This document shows, one piece after another, positions 1-8,487 of a DNA stretch of 64,000 bases (the stretch's first letter is position 1; each line of letters begins with the position of its first letter). The notes under the pieces were generated by a model. It made no database searches and had not been told where the DNA came from. It saw nothing but the letters and a program-made list of their open reading frames with translations. The DNA comes from G965267185 sp965267185 (GTDB lineage Bacteria > Pseudomonadota > Alphaproteobacteria > UBA6615). The stretch spans positions 2,108,001-2,172,000 of the forward strand of contig OZ253937.1 of the NCBI GenBank assembly GCA_965267185.1, written 5' to 3'. The position numbers were made by a program, and so were the translations under genes.

Positions 1-37
1 GCTAATCCCGCCTTCGGCAGTTGGCCTCAGCTCGGAC

Positions 38-400
38 TTAACGCGCCAATAGCGCGGTGACGATCTGCGCCCATTCCTCAGAGGACGATTGCGTCGGAAA
101 CGGCTGACCGGCCCGCTCGTACCAACCCGCGGCGTTGTCGTCATCGCCTTCGATGCGGTGCAAATAGCCATGCACCCAACGGCCGCGGGCGTCGCGCTGC
201 CGCTGGACCAAATTGTGCGCGGTGTTCCAATCGCTGGACATTTCGCCATCGGCGCTTTGCGGGCTTGTGGCGCCGGGTCCGTTCGCCCGCGCTTCGTACC
301 ACAGGGCTTGGAGCGCGTTGTCGAGCCCGTCTGGGGGTCCGTCGTCGCCCAACGATGCGGTGAACGCGTCGAGGGAGAGGTTGTCGGTGTCGTTTGTCAT
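38..400 (-). CDS. small hypothetical soluble protein (120 aa)
   Basis: I do not recognise a named family. The protein is acidic, has no signal peptide or membrane segment, and is rich in Trp, Asp and Gln; residues about 60-100 contain a run resembling 'NLVQRQRDARGRWVHGYLHR' followed by 'NAAGWYERAG', reminiscent of short helical proteins with TPR-like spacing. The ATG at 400 was chosen because the longer frame upstream lies in the leader of the divergent gene at 527 and has poor coding character. It is divergent from the small membrane protein at 527. Function unknown; that it is coding is moderately sure. Confidence 0.65.
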   Translation of the reverse strand: MTNDTDNLSLDAFTASLGDDGPPDGLDNALQALWYEARANGPGATSPQSADGEMSSDWNTAHNLVQRQRDARGRWVHGYLHRIEGDDDNAAGWYERAGQPFPTQSSSEEWAQIVTALLAR

Positions 401-526
401 ACTTGTAAAGCTTAGTCTGCAACGGCGCGCCGGCAACCCCACCAACAGCTCATCGTCACATCTGCCTTGCATTCGCGCCGTGTTCGGATAACCGTGGCGC
501 CGCGAGCCGCTCGATTCGATACAGGA

Positions 527-958
527 ATGACACCACTCACCTACAACCGCGCCCATGTCGCTGTGCTGTCGATATTGCTGGCGGCGTTCGTACTGCGCGT
601 GCTCGCCCAGTTGGCGCAGGCTTATTCGAGTATCGAATGGCTGCCTCCGTTCTCTGCATGGGCGGCGGGCGGACTGCCCTACCCGGTACTGGTCACCATC
701 CAGGTGGTCATTATCGCCGTAGCCGTGGACATCATCCGCAAGCTGTCTCGCGGAAGAGTGCGCGCGCAACGACGTTGGGCTTACTGGCTGTTCGGTCTCG
801 GCGGAATCTACTTCGCCGCCATGACGTTTCGGCTCGTCGCCGGGCTAACATTTCTCGCCGACAGCGCCTGGTTTGCGGCGAGCCTGCCGGCGGCGTTCCA
901 CATCGTGCTCGCTGTATTCATCCTCACATTGGCGCACTACCACTGGTCGAAGGCCTAG
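527..958 (+). CDS. small integral membrane protein (143 aa), unknown function
   Basis: About four hydrophobic segments are visible (roughly residues 8-28, 45-67, 82-105 and 115-140), with a basic loop (KLSRGRVRAQRR) between the second and third. No catalytic motif is seen. The start at 527 (MTPLTYN) is preceded by a weak AGGA and begins just before the first membrane segment; the longer frame adds an Arg-rich non-conserved-looking stretch. It sits upstream of the dehydrogenase at 1071 but with a 112-base gap, so co-transcription is uncertain. Confidence 0.65.
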   Translation: MTPLTYNRAHVAVLSILLAAFVLRVLAQLAQAYSSIEWLPPFSAWAAGGLPYPVLVTIQVVIIAVAVDIIRKLSRGRVRAQRRWAYWLFGLGGIYFAAMTFRLVAGLTFLADSAWFAASLPAAFHIVLAVFILTLAHYHWSKA

Positions 959-1070
959 ACGGATTTGGCAACAAACATACCGCGATGCGCTCGACCGGCC
1001 GCCTCCGATCGCCTACCTTTGCCCGCCCGGTGTACGCTCGTCGCCGGCTTCACAAAGGGGATAGACCTAC

Positions 1071-2108
1071 ATGGCGGCGACTTATTCCATCTGCGTTTTG
1101 CCCGGCGATGGCATTGGACCCGAGGTGACCGATTGCGCGCGCCGCGTGCTCGACGCGCTGGCGGCGAGCGGTGGACCGAGCTTCACCTATGACGTCCGGC
1201 CAGCCGGCCATCACATGTTTCTCTCCGACGGTCATGCGATGCCCGAGGGTACGCTTACCGCAGCCAAGGCTGCCGACGCCGTGCTGGTTGGCGCCATCGA
1301 CGTGGCGCAAATCCCGCCCGGGGGCGGCGATCCGCTTGGCGAATTGCGCACTGGTCTTGAGGTTGGCGCGAGCATCCGGCCATCGCGCGCCATTGCCGGC
1401 GTCACGTCACCCTCTGACGACATCGACTGTGTGGTGGTGCGCGAAGTAACCGAGGGTCTGTATTCACGCATCGAACATCAAATCGATGACGACACCGCAC
1501 ATGCGGTACGCGTGATCACACGCACTGCATCGTCGAAGGCTGCGCGCCTGGCCTTCGAGCAGGCCAAAGCGCGCAACAGCAAGCACCGCGTGACAGCGGT
1601 TCACAAGATCGGCGTGCTCAAGCTGACCGACGGGTTGTTCCTAGAGGCCGCGCGCGAAGTGGCGAAAGACTATCCCGCTATCGAGTTCGAAACACGCAAC
1701 ATCGACGCTTGCGCCATGGAGATGGTGCGCGACCCAGCGCATTTCGATGTCATTCTGGCGACCAACGCCTTCGGCGATATCTTGTCCGACATCGGGGCCG
1801 GACTCTCCGCCGGATTGGGCCTCGCTGCGTCAGCCTGTATCGGCGACCGCTGGGCCTACTTCGAGCCGGTGCACGGCACCGCGCCTGACATCGCCGGCAA
1901 GGGCGTCGCTAATCCGTGCGCCACGGTGTTGAGCACGGCAATGATGCTGCGTTATTTGGGCGAAACGGCCAGCGCCGATGCCATCGAAGGAGCAGTCGCC
2001 GACGTGCTCTCCGCCGGCGACATCCGCACCGGCGATCTCGGCGGCTCGGCGACGAGCGCCGAAATGACCGACGCAATTATCGACGCACTCGCAGCGCGAA
2101 TTACCTGA
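1071..2108 (+). CDS. isocitrate/isopropylmalate dehydrogenase family protein
   Basis: This is a 345-aa NAD(P)-dependent beta-decarboxylating dehydrogenase, oxidising and decarboxylating a 2-hydroxy-3-carboxylic acid. Visible are the N-terminal GDGIGPE (12-18), REVTEGLYS (124-132, the substrate-binding Arg/Ser loop), the catalytic Lys in VHKIGVLKLTDGLF (about K179), metal-binding Asp in TNAFGDILSD (D236, D240), and the nucleotide loop EPVHGTAPDIAG (265-276). Length and EGLYS favour NAD-isocitrate- or homoisocitrate/tartrate-type members over classical LeuB; no leuCD neighbours are present, so the substrate is unassigned. AAAGGGGA precedes the ATG. Its 3' end overlaps the convergent acyl-CoA dehydrogenase by 8 bases. 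Confidence 0.9.
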   Translation: MAATYSICVLPGDGIGPEVTDCARRVLDALAASGGPSFTYDVRPAGHHMFLSDGHAMPEGTLTAAKAADAVLVGAIDVAQIPPGGGDPLGELRTGLEVGASIRPSRAIAGVTSPSDDIDCVVVREVTEGLYSRIEHQIDDDTAHAVRVITRTASSKAARLAFEQAKARNSKHRVTAVHKIGVLKLTDGLFLEAAREVAKDYPAIEFETRNIDACAMEMVRDPAHFDVILATNAFGDILSDIGAGLSAGLGLAASACIGDRWAYFEPVHGTAPDIAGKGVANPCATVLSTAMMLRYLGETASADAIEGAVADVLSAGDIRTGDLGGSATSAEMTDAIIDALAARIT

Positions 2109-3285
2109 GAACGCGCCCCGCGACCTTGAGACGCTGCACCGAGTCACCAGCGAGGTGGCTCCAGATGAAAGAATCGCGCACCAGCTTATCGACCCCGCGG
2201 TCCATCGGCGCACCGGCGTAATCGTGAATGTCCATGTTGAGCTCGGTCACCTCTTGCACCGTGTCGGTCGAGAGATTCATCGCCAAACCGGCGTTGGTGG
2301 AATGGATCTTCTGGTCATGCTCCCAGGCCACACGCATCACAAAGGACCGTAGCGCCTCGGTGAGCATATTCATCCGGCCGATCTTCAACTGTATCTGCTG
2401 CTGCGCCGCCAGCGGTTCGCCCCCGGAACTATGGGAGCGGGCCAAGGCGAGCGCCTGCTCGCAGGCGGCATCGCAGATGCCCAGGGCGTTGGACGCAAGC
2501 TCGAGATCGCCGAACATGTCGCCCGACCGGTCGCCATCGCCCTTGCGCAAACCGGCGTTGGTCTCGCCGATCTGATTGGCTACCGGCACGCGGGCATCCT
2601 CGAAGATCATTTCGCCGTTCTGGTAAAAGCGCCAGCCGCTTTTGTTGTACACCTTGCCGTAGCGGAAACCAGGCGTATCCGCTGGCACCAACAGTATCGT
2701 CGTGCCTTCATAGAACGGCACGGAGAAGTCGGTGCGCACATACAGAAAGAACAGCTTGGCGATATTGCCATGGGCGATGAACTGCTTCTCGCCGTTCAAG
2801 ACCCAATGGTCGCCGTCGAGTTCGGCACGCAAACGCACACCGATCTTGGTGTCGCCGAGCGGCGGCAACCGATTGTCCGAGCCGCTGTTGGCCTCGGTCT
2901 GGCCGAAACCCAGCACGAACGTGTCATCTTCCAGGAACGGCTTAAGGAAGCGTTCCTTTTGTTCGTCGGTACACGCAGCCGCGATCAGATGACTCCACTT
3001 CCAGCACTGGCTGAAAGTTTTGGAGATGGCGCTGTCGGCCTTGGCAAGCTCGGTCATCACCAGCGCCTGGGTGACATAGTCGATACCGTGGCCGCCCTGT
3101 TCCTTGGCCACCACCGCGGTGCGAAAGCCGAGCTTGGAGCCCTTCTTGATAAGCTCCCAGTCGATAGTCTCCGCCGGATCGGCGATGCGGTCACGCTCAA
3201 GCGAAACAGGTTTTATTTCTTCCTCGGCGAATTTCCGCGCCTTCATTTGCCAGGCGGTTTGTTCTTCGTTCAGCGAAAAATCCAT
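2101..3285 (-). CDS. acyl-CoA dehydrogenase family protein (first of a pair)
   Basis: A 394-aa flavoprotein of the acyl-CoA dehydrogenase fold, expected to form alpha,beta double bonds in a CoA thioester and pass electrons to ETF. N-terminal 'FSLNEEQTAWQ', the FAD/substrate segment 'FGQTEANSGSDN' (about 145-156) and the C-terminal 'RDSFIWSHLAGDSVQRL' are visible. In that last motif the residue aligned with the usual catalytic Glu (YEGT) is not Glu, so the base must lie elsewhere, as in some subfamilies, or activity is altered. The start at 3285 follows a strong GAGGAGG; a longer frame begins at 3315. It lies 40 bases downstream of the second acyl-CoA dehydrogenase on the same strand, so the two probably form an operon. 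Confidence 0.88.
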   Translation of the reverse strand: MDFSLNEEQTAWQMKARKFAEEEIKPVSLERDRIADPAETIDWELIKKGSKLGFRTAVVAKEQGGHGIDYVTQALVMTELAKADSAISKTFSQCWKWSHLIAAACTDEQKERFLKPFLEDDTFVLGFGQTEANSGSDNRLPPLGDTKIGVRLRAELDGDHWVLNGEKQFIAHGNIAKLFFLYVRTDFSVPFYEGTTILLVPADTPGFRYGKVYNKSGWRFYQNGEMIFEDARVPVANQIGETNAGLRKGDGDRSGDMFGDLELASNALGICDAACEQALALARSHSSGGEPLAAQQQIQLKIGRMNMLTEALRSFVMRVAWEHDQKIHSTNAGLAMNLSTDTVQEVTELNMDIHDYAGAPMDRGVDKLVRDSFIWSHLAGDSVQRLKVAGRVLR

Positions 3286-3325
3286 GATGACCTCCTCGGT
3301 CTTATTCTTATTCAACAGCCCGAGA

Positions 3326-4519
3326 CTAAGTCTGGCGGTAGCCTGCCAGGGCCTCGGCGATTCTCAGCTTGGAGTCGCTGGCGCCGTCTCCGGAATGCAA
3401 AAACATCTTTGTATCGTGGATGTATTTCTGCAGCGGCATATCGCGCATCACGCCCATGGCGCCGAAGCACTCCGCGGCATCTTTGGCCGCGTGGTACAGC
3501 ATTCCCGCCGTTGCGACCTGGGCGACCCTGGCGTGCGGCAGGTCGGATAGGCTGCCATCGGCCTGAGCTTCAGGATGATCCGACGCCCATGCTGCCTGCC
3601 AGATGATGCTGCGCGCGGTTTCGAGACTGACCGCGATACCGGCCAGTTTATCGCCAATCGCCTGATGCTCGATGATCGGGCGGCCGCCCTGGACCCTGAG
3701 CTTGGCGTAATCGACCGCCGTCTCGAAGGCGGCGCGCGCGACCCCCAAATTGATCGCTTGCGCGATCGGCGAACCTCCGGCGTCAAGGCCGGCGTCGTGC
3801 GCATCGAGCAGGTTTTCGGCCGGCACCTGACAGTCGCTAAACGTCACGTCGCCGCACGATCCGTGGTACCAGCCGCCGTCGCGGTCAATCTCGCTAACGG
3901 TAATCCCTGGAGCGTCGTGGGGCACCAGGAACAAACCCGTGCCAGACCCCGTCGCAGCTTCAACGACGAACAGCTTCGCGACAGTTGCGTTGGCAACCCG
4001 GTTTTTGACTCCGTCAACAATCCAGCCGCCATTCGGCGCCTTCGCCGCGGTCGTCTCGAGGCCGGCGTTGCTGGAAACCGGCCGGTGGTAGTTGACCCCC
4101 AAAGCCGTCTCGGAATCCGGTTCGCGGCTGGCGAGCGCCAGATGGTAGCCATTGTCATCGAGAAACGCCGGGAGAAAACGTGCACGCTGTTCGTCGTTCA
4201 TCAGCCGGCCAAACAACCCGCCGCCCAGCGCCGCGGTTTCCATGAGGACCGCCGCAACATCGACATCGCCTGCTCCGAGCTCTTCGGCGACAAGACAACA
4301 GGTGAGCGTATCGGCACCCGCGCCGCCGGCCTCTTCGGCAAGCGCCAATGTGCGCAGGCCGAGCGCGGCGGCGTTGTCGATCAGTTCCACCGGTAATGGC
4401 GGCGCGAACGGCTCGAGCCGCTCGGGCTGCAGCGCGACCGGGGTGACTTCCTGGGCGACGAAGTCGCGCACCGTATCGCGAATGGCGAGCTGTTCCTCGC
4501 TTAGATGAAGATCGTACAT
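3326..4519 (-). CDS. acyl-CoA dehydrogenase family protein (second of a pair)
   Basis: A 397-aa member of the acyl-CoA dehydrogenase superfamily with N-terminal 'LSEEQLAIRDTVRDFVAQEV', the central beta domain and a C-terminal four-helix domain ending 'IHDTKMFLHSGDGASDSKLRIAEAL'. As in its neighbour, no Glu stands where YEGT is usual. Start at 4519 (MYDLHLSEEQ) is preceded by AGGGAA and matches the family N-terminus; the frame extends upstream to 4618 without support. It is divergent from the ABC binding protein at 4768. Pairing of two unlike acyl-CoA dehydrogenases suggests a heteromeric enzyme or consecutive steps; substrate unknown. Confidence 0.86.
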   Translation of the reverse strand: MYDLHLSEEQLAIRDTVRDFVAQEVTPVALQPERLEPFAPPLPVELIDNAAALGLRTLALAEEAGGAGADTLTCCLVAEELGAGDVDVAAVLMETAALGGGLFGRLMNDEQRARFLPAFLDDNGYHLALASREPDSETALGVNYHRPVSSNAGLETTAAKAPNGGWIVDGVKNRVANATVAKLFVVEAATGSGTGLFLVPHDAPGITVSEIDRDGGWYHGSCGDVTFSDCQVPAENLLDAHDAGLDAGGSPIAQAINLGVARAAFETAVDYAKLRVQGGRPIIEHQAIGDKLAGIAVSLETARSIIWQAAWASDHPEAQADGSLSDLPHARVAQVATAGMLYHAAKDAAECFGAMGVMRDMPLQKYIHDTKMFLHSGDGASDSKLRIAEALAGYRQT

Positions 4520-4767
4520 GGCAGTTCCCTGCTCTTGTTTACGTGGATACCGAAGCAAGGATAGATGAAATGACGGCCGGCGTAGAGTCGCCCGCGAATT
4601 AGCCACACCACGCTGCATTCAAACGACATTCCCGTTTAGTTCAGCTTGTCACTCTTCATCCAAGGAGATATCGTCGGCGCATAGTTCCCGGGTCGCCTGC
4701 GCCTTGCCGGGACGACGAACGCTAGGCGGTTAGTGGCGGTCAAAGGCAAAACAGCGGGGTCAATTCG

Positions 4768-5991
4768 ATGAACAAAACATCTGTAACGTCCATTATCGTC
4801 GGCATCGCGGTTGTCGTGGTGGTCATCATCGCCATCGCCTTCGAAGACGACACGGCGGGGCCGGCAGGAAGCGCCAAAATCGGTGCGCTGATGCCGACAA
4901 CCGGCGGCCTGCAAGTCTATGGCGAAGCCTCGATCAACGGGTTGCGCCTGGCCATCGACGAAGTAAATGCCGCCGGCGGCGCCTTTGATGGCGCGGTTGA
5001 GCTGGTGTTCGGCGACACCCAGACCAATCCGCAGGCCGGCGTCGATGCCGCCAAGCGATTGGTGTCGACAGAACGCGTGGCTGGGCTGGTCGGTGCGTTG
5101 TCGAGCGGTGTCACCATCCCCATCGCCAGTTCGGTGTCGTCAGTGGAAGGCGTGCCGCAAATTTCCAACGCCTCCACCTCTCCGGTGATCACCGGCCTGG
5201 CGGATAACGACTTCCTGTTCCGCACCGTGCCCCACGACGCGCTACAGGGCGTCATTCTGGCCGACGTGATGAAGCAAAAAGGTATCGACAAGGTCAGCGT
5301 CATCTACATCAACAACGACTACGGCCAGGGTCTGGCCGAGGCGCTGGAGGAATCCTATGGCGGCACCATCACCGGGATGGTCGCCTACGAGGAAAAACAA
5401 GCCTCCTACCGTGGCGAACTCTTGAAGGCCAAAGAGGGTGGCGCCGACACGCTGGTGCTGATCGGTTATCCGGGCGACGGTATCCCCATCTTGCGCCAAT
5501 CGCTCGAGGAGGGTGTTTTCGACAGTTTCGTCTTCACCGACGGCTTGAAGGCGCAAGAAGTCGTCGACGCCATCGGCGGCCCGCTCGATGCGGCTTTCGG
5601 CACGGCCCCCAGCGCCGATCCCGATAGCGCGGCGGCGAAGCGATTCCGCGAGATGTACGAAGCGAAGTTTGGTGAGCTGCCGCCACAGCCGTTTATCGAC
5701 TCCTCTTATGACGCCGGGATTCTGTTGTCGCTGGCGATCCACAAGGCGGGATCGACCGACGGCGCCGCGGTGCGCGACGCATTGCGCGAGGTCGCCGGCC
5801 CGCCGGGCGCTCAGTTCGGACCAGGCCAGTACAGCGAGGCCAAAGCAGCGCTCGACCGGGGCGAGGATATCGACTACCAGGGCGCCGCCGGCACCCAGGA
5901 TTTCGATGCCGCCGGCGACGTGCCCGGCACCTATTCCCATTGGGCAATACAAGGCGGCGAGATCAAAGAGGTGGAACTGATCCGGCCCTAA
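4768..5991 (+). CDS. HAAT-type (branched-chain amino acid-like) ABC transporter substrate-binding protein
   Basis: A 407-aa periplasmic binding protein of the type 1 fold (Peripla_BP_6), with 'KIGALMPTTGGLQVYGEASINGL' style first strand, 'YINNDYGQGLAEALEE' hinge region and 'SSYDAGILLSLAI' near the C-terminus. The N-terminus is a strongly hydrophobic segment (about 8-25: repeated V/I) followed by an acidic stretch, with no lipobox Cys and no clear signal peptidase site, so it may stay membrane-anchored. It converges on the permease/ATPase operon at 6000-9284, eight bases away, and is its obvious partner although transcribed separately. Ligand unknown; small amides, amino acids or urea-like compounds are all possible in this family. 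Confidence 0.88.
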   Translation: MNKTSVTSIIVGIAVVVVVIIAIAFEDDTAGPAGSAKIGALMPTTGGLQVYGEASINGLRLAIDEVNAAGGAFDGAVELVFGDTQTNPQAGVDAAKRLVSTERVAGLVGALSSGVTIPIASSVSSVEGVPQISNASTSPVITGLADNDFLFRTVPHDALQGVILADVMKQKGIDKVSVIYINNDYGQGLAEALEESYGGTITGMVAYEEKQASYRGELLKAKEGGADTLVLIGYPGDGIPILRQSLEEGVFDSFVFTDGLKAQEVVDAIGGPLDAAFGTAPSADPDSAAAKRFREMYEAKFGELPPQPFIDSSYDAGILLSLAIHKAGSTDGAAVRDALREVAGPPGAQFGPGQYSEAKAALDRGEDIDYQGAAGTQDFDAAGDVPGTYSHWAIQGGEIKEVELIRP

Positions 5992-5999
5992 AGCCCGGT

Positions 6000-6923
6000 C
6001 TATTTCTCGGGGATCAAGCCCTCGGGACGGGACAGCAGGATAATCTGCAGTAGCGCACCGATGAGGAGAATGCGCACCGAGCCGGCGCGCGCCTGCAGGT
6101 CGAAGGGCAGAAACTCGGCGGTTAAGAAACCGGTCCCGGACCAAATGCCCCAGATCAGGAACGCACCTAACAAGGCGCCCTTGTTGTTGCCGCTGCCGCC
6201 GGCGATCAGCATCACCCAGACGACGAAGGTGGTGATCAGCGGATCGAAGGCCTCGGGGCTGATGAAGGCGATGAAGTGGGCGTAGAGCGCACCGCCCAAC
6301 CCCATCACCGCCGCACCCAGTACAAACGCCTCGAGGCGGAAGCGCAGCACATTCTTGCCTGCGGCCTGGGTCGCCGGCTCGCTTTCCCGCAACGCCCGCT
6401 GCACCCGGCCCCACGGCGCGCGATAGAGGCGCTCGATGGCGAAGAACGCGACCGCCAAGGCGATTGCGACGATCGCCAGGAAGATCAGCGCCGGCACATC
6501 GCCCGGCAGGTCGGCGAACGGCCGCGGAATGCCGGGAATGCCCCGCACGCCATTGGTCAGCCAGGCTTCGTTTTTCAGCACGAGCCGGATGATCTCAGCG
6601 ATGCCGATGGTGCCGATTGCCAAATAATCGGTGCGCAGATTGACCGTGACGATACCGATCAACACCGCGAGCGCAGCGCTGAGCAGGATCGCCACCGCAA
6701 GCCCAACGACGAACGGCAGGCCGAAGCCACCGACATAGGCGTCGCTGGGTGCGGTGGTGAGGATCGCCGATGTGTACGAACCGACCGCCCAGAAAGCGGC
6801 GATACCGAGGTTGAACTGGCCCGAATAGCCCCACTGCACGTTGAGGCCGAGCGCAAACACACCGTAGATGCCCGCCAGCGTCAGAAAAAAGACGGCAAAG
6901 CTGATGAGACCCGGCAGTTCCAT
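6000..6923 (-). CDS. HAAT-type ABC transporter permease, LivM-like
   Basis: A 307-aa polytopic inner-membrane permease (BPD_transp_2 family) with about 8-10 hydrophobic segments. The family signatures 'LGLNVQWGYSGQFNLGIAAFWAVGSY' near residues 25-50 and the cytoplasmic coupling loop near 'RVQRALRESEPATQAAGKN' (about 175-195) are visible. It is the last gene of the minus-strand order LivG-LivF-LivH-LivM and overlaps LivH by one base, which points to translational coupling. Confidence 0.9.
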   Translation of the reverse strand: MELPGLISFAVFFLTLAGIYGVFALGLNVQWGYSGQFNLGIAAFWAVGSYTSAILTTAPSDAYVGGFGLPFVVGLAVAILLSAALAVLIGIVTVNLRTDYLAIGTIGIAEIIRLVLKNEAWLTNGVRGIPGIPRPFADLPGDVPALIFLAIVAIALAVAFFAIERLYRAPWGRVQRALRESEPATQAAGKNVLRFRLEAFVLGAAVMGLGGALYAHFIAFISPEAFDPLITTFVVWVMLIAGGSGNNKGALLGAFLIWGIWSGTGFLTAEFLPFDLQARAGSVRILLIGALLQIILLSRPEGLIPEK

Positions 6924-7780
6924 CAGCGGCCTCGCATCAGCCCGGTGGGCCGCCAGATCAGCATGATCACGATCACGGCGAACGCGACGGCGGGCTTATA
7001 GACCGGCGCGATCGCCAAGGTCGACATCTCGGTGGCGATGCCGATCGCCAAGCCACCGAGAATGGCGCCATAGGGTTGGCCGATACCGCCGAGGATCGCC
7101 GCGGCGAACACCGGCAGCAGCAGGTTCCATCCCAGGAGCGGCACCAACCTCGTGTCGAGGGCGAGGAAGATGCCTGCGGCGGCGGCCAGGGCGCTGCCGA
7201 TGATCCAGGTCCAGATGACCACCTGTTCGGTATTGATCCCCGTCACCCGCGCCAGATCCGGATCGTCGGCCATGGCGCGCATCGCCTTGCCAGTGCGCGT
7301 GCGTTGTAAGAACAGATGCAGAGCAGTGACCAGAACAATCGCACCGACCACAATCGTCACATGGTCGGGCTTGATACGCAGGCCGCCGACGATCCAGGGC
7401 GGCTGGATCCCTTGATCGTAGACCACCGTATCGACGCCCCACACCAGCTCGATCACCGCGCGCAGCATCAGCGCCACACCGAACGAGGAAAACAACAGAA
7501 TGACCGGCGCGGTGCGCCGCAGCCGCCGGTACAACACCTGATCGATGAGAATAGCAACGGCAATGGTGAGCACGAGGGCGAGCGGGAACGCGGCCAATAG
7601 CGGCCAACCTAAGCCCGCGACGAAGGCGAAAGCGAGGTACGCCCCCAAGGTCATCATGTCGCCATGGGCGAAATGAGCGAACCGGAGGATGCCAAACAGT
7701 AGCGAGACGCCGACTGCACCGAGCGCGATGATGCCGCCCAGCACGACGCCGAACACCAGCAGTTGGGCAACCTCGATCAT
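6923..7780 (-). CDS. HAAT-type ABC transporter permease, LivH-like
   Basis: A 285-aa membrane permease of the LivH branch: 'GVVLGGIIALGAVGVSLLFGILRFAHFAHGDMMTLGAY' at the N-terminus is the typical LivH opening, and 'KAMRAMADDPDLARVTGI' (about 165-182) is the coupling helix that contacts the ATPases. 'LGGIGQPYGAILGGLAIGI' near the C-terminus is also characteristic. The start codon overlaps the LivF stop by four bases (ATGA). Pairs with LivM to form the transmembrane channel. Confidence 0.92.
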   Translation of the reverse strand: MIEVAQLLVFGVVLGGIIALGAVGVSLLFGILRFAHFAHGDMMTLGAYLAFAFVAGLGWPLLAAFPLALVLTIAVAILIDQVLYRRLRRTAPVILLFSSFGVALMLRAVIELVWGVDTVVYDQGIQPPWIVGGLRIKPDHVTIVVGAIVLVTALHLFLQRTRTGKAMRAMADDPDLARVTGINTEQVVIWTWIIGSALAAAAGIFLALDTRLVPLLGWNLLLPVFAAAILGGIGQPYGAILGGLAIGIATEMSTLAIAPVYKPAVAFAVIVIMLIWRPTGLMRGR

Positions 7781-8487
7781 GCGCTACCGCCGAGAAACGC
7801 TTCGCCGACATCACGGCTGGCCAGCAAGTTGGCGCCGGTATCCTCGATGCGGCAGGCGCCCATCACCAGCACGTAGCCGCGATGAGCCAGCTGCAACGCC
7901 CGCTTGGCGTTCTGCTCGACCATCAGCACAGCGATGCCGCGCTGGTTGATCGCAACAATACGTTCAAAAATCTCGTCGACGAATTTGGGCGACAACCCAG
8001 CGGTCGGCTCGTCGAGCAAAAGCAACCGGGGATTGACCATCAGGGCCCGGCCGATCGCCACCATCTGGCGTTGGCCCCCGGAGAGTTGACCTGCCGGTTG
8101 CCGCCGCCGCTCCGCCAGTACCGGAAAGATATCGAAGATCGCCGCCATGTCGTCGCTGTAATCGTCGGTGCGGGCGTAGGCGCCCATCTCGAGATTCTCA
8201 GAGACACTAAGCGTGGGGAAAACATTGCGCTCTTGGGGCACGTAACTCATGCCCCGCGCCACCAGCCTATCGGGCCGCAGGTTGGTGATCTCGCTATCCT
8301 CGAATGTGACCGTGCCCTGCCGCAGCGGCACCAAGCCGAAGAGAGCTTTTATGAGGGTCGATTTGCCCGCCCCGTTGGGCCCGATGATGACGACGATTTC
8401 GTCGGAGTCGACGCGGATATCGGCGCTGTTGAGGATATCGACCCCGCCATAGCCACCATAAAGATCGGTTGCGGTCAGCAAACTCAC
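7777..8487 (-). CDS. HAAT-type ABC transporter ATP-binding protein, LivF-like
   Basis: A 236-aa ABC ATPase: Walker A GPNGAGKS (36-43), Q-loop in 'YVPQERNVFP' (82-91), signature LSGGQRQM (135-142), Walker B LLLLDE (155-160) and a switch His replaced by Gln in 'VLMVEQNAKRAL', as is normal for LivF. Overlaps both LivG (4 bases) and LivH (4 bases), so the operon is translationally coupled throughout. Energises import by the adjacent permeases. Confidence 0.93.
   Translation of the reverse strand: MSLLTATDLYGGYGGVDILNSADIRVDSDEIVVIIGPNGAGKSTLIKALFGLVPLRQGTVTFEDSEITNLRPDRLVARGMSYVPQERNVFPTLSVSENLEMGAYARTDDYSDDMAAIFDIFPVLAERRRQPAGQLSGGQRQMVAIGRALMVNPRLLLLDEPTAGLSPKFVDEIFERIVAINQRGIAVLMVEQNAKRALQLAHRGYVLVMGACRIEDTGANLLASRDVGEAFLGGSA

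Noticed and set aside
2431..3606. 391-codon plus-strand open frame
   Set aside because: Antisense to the two acyl-CoA dehydrogenases; spans their intergenic gap and has no family resemblance or ribosome site.
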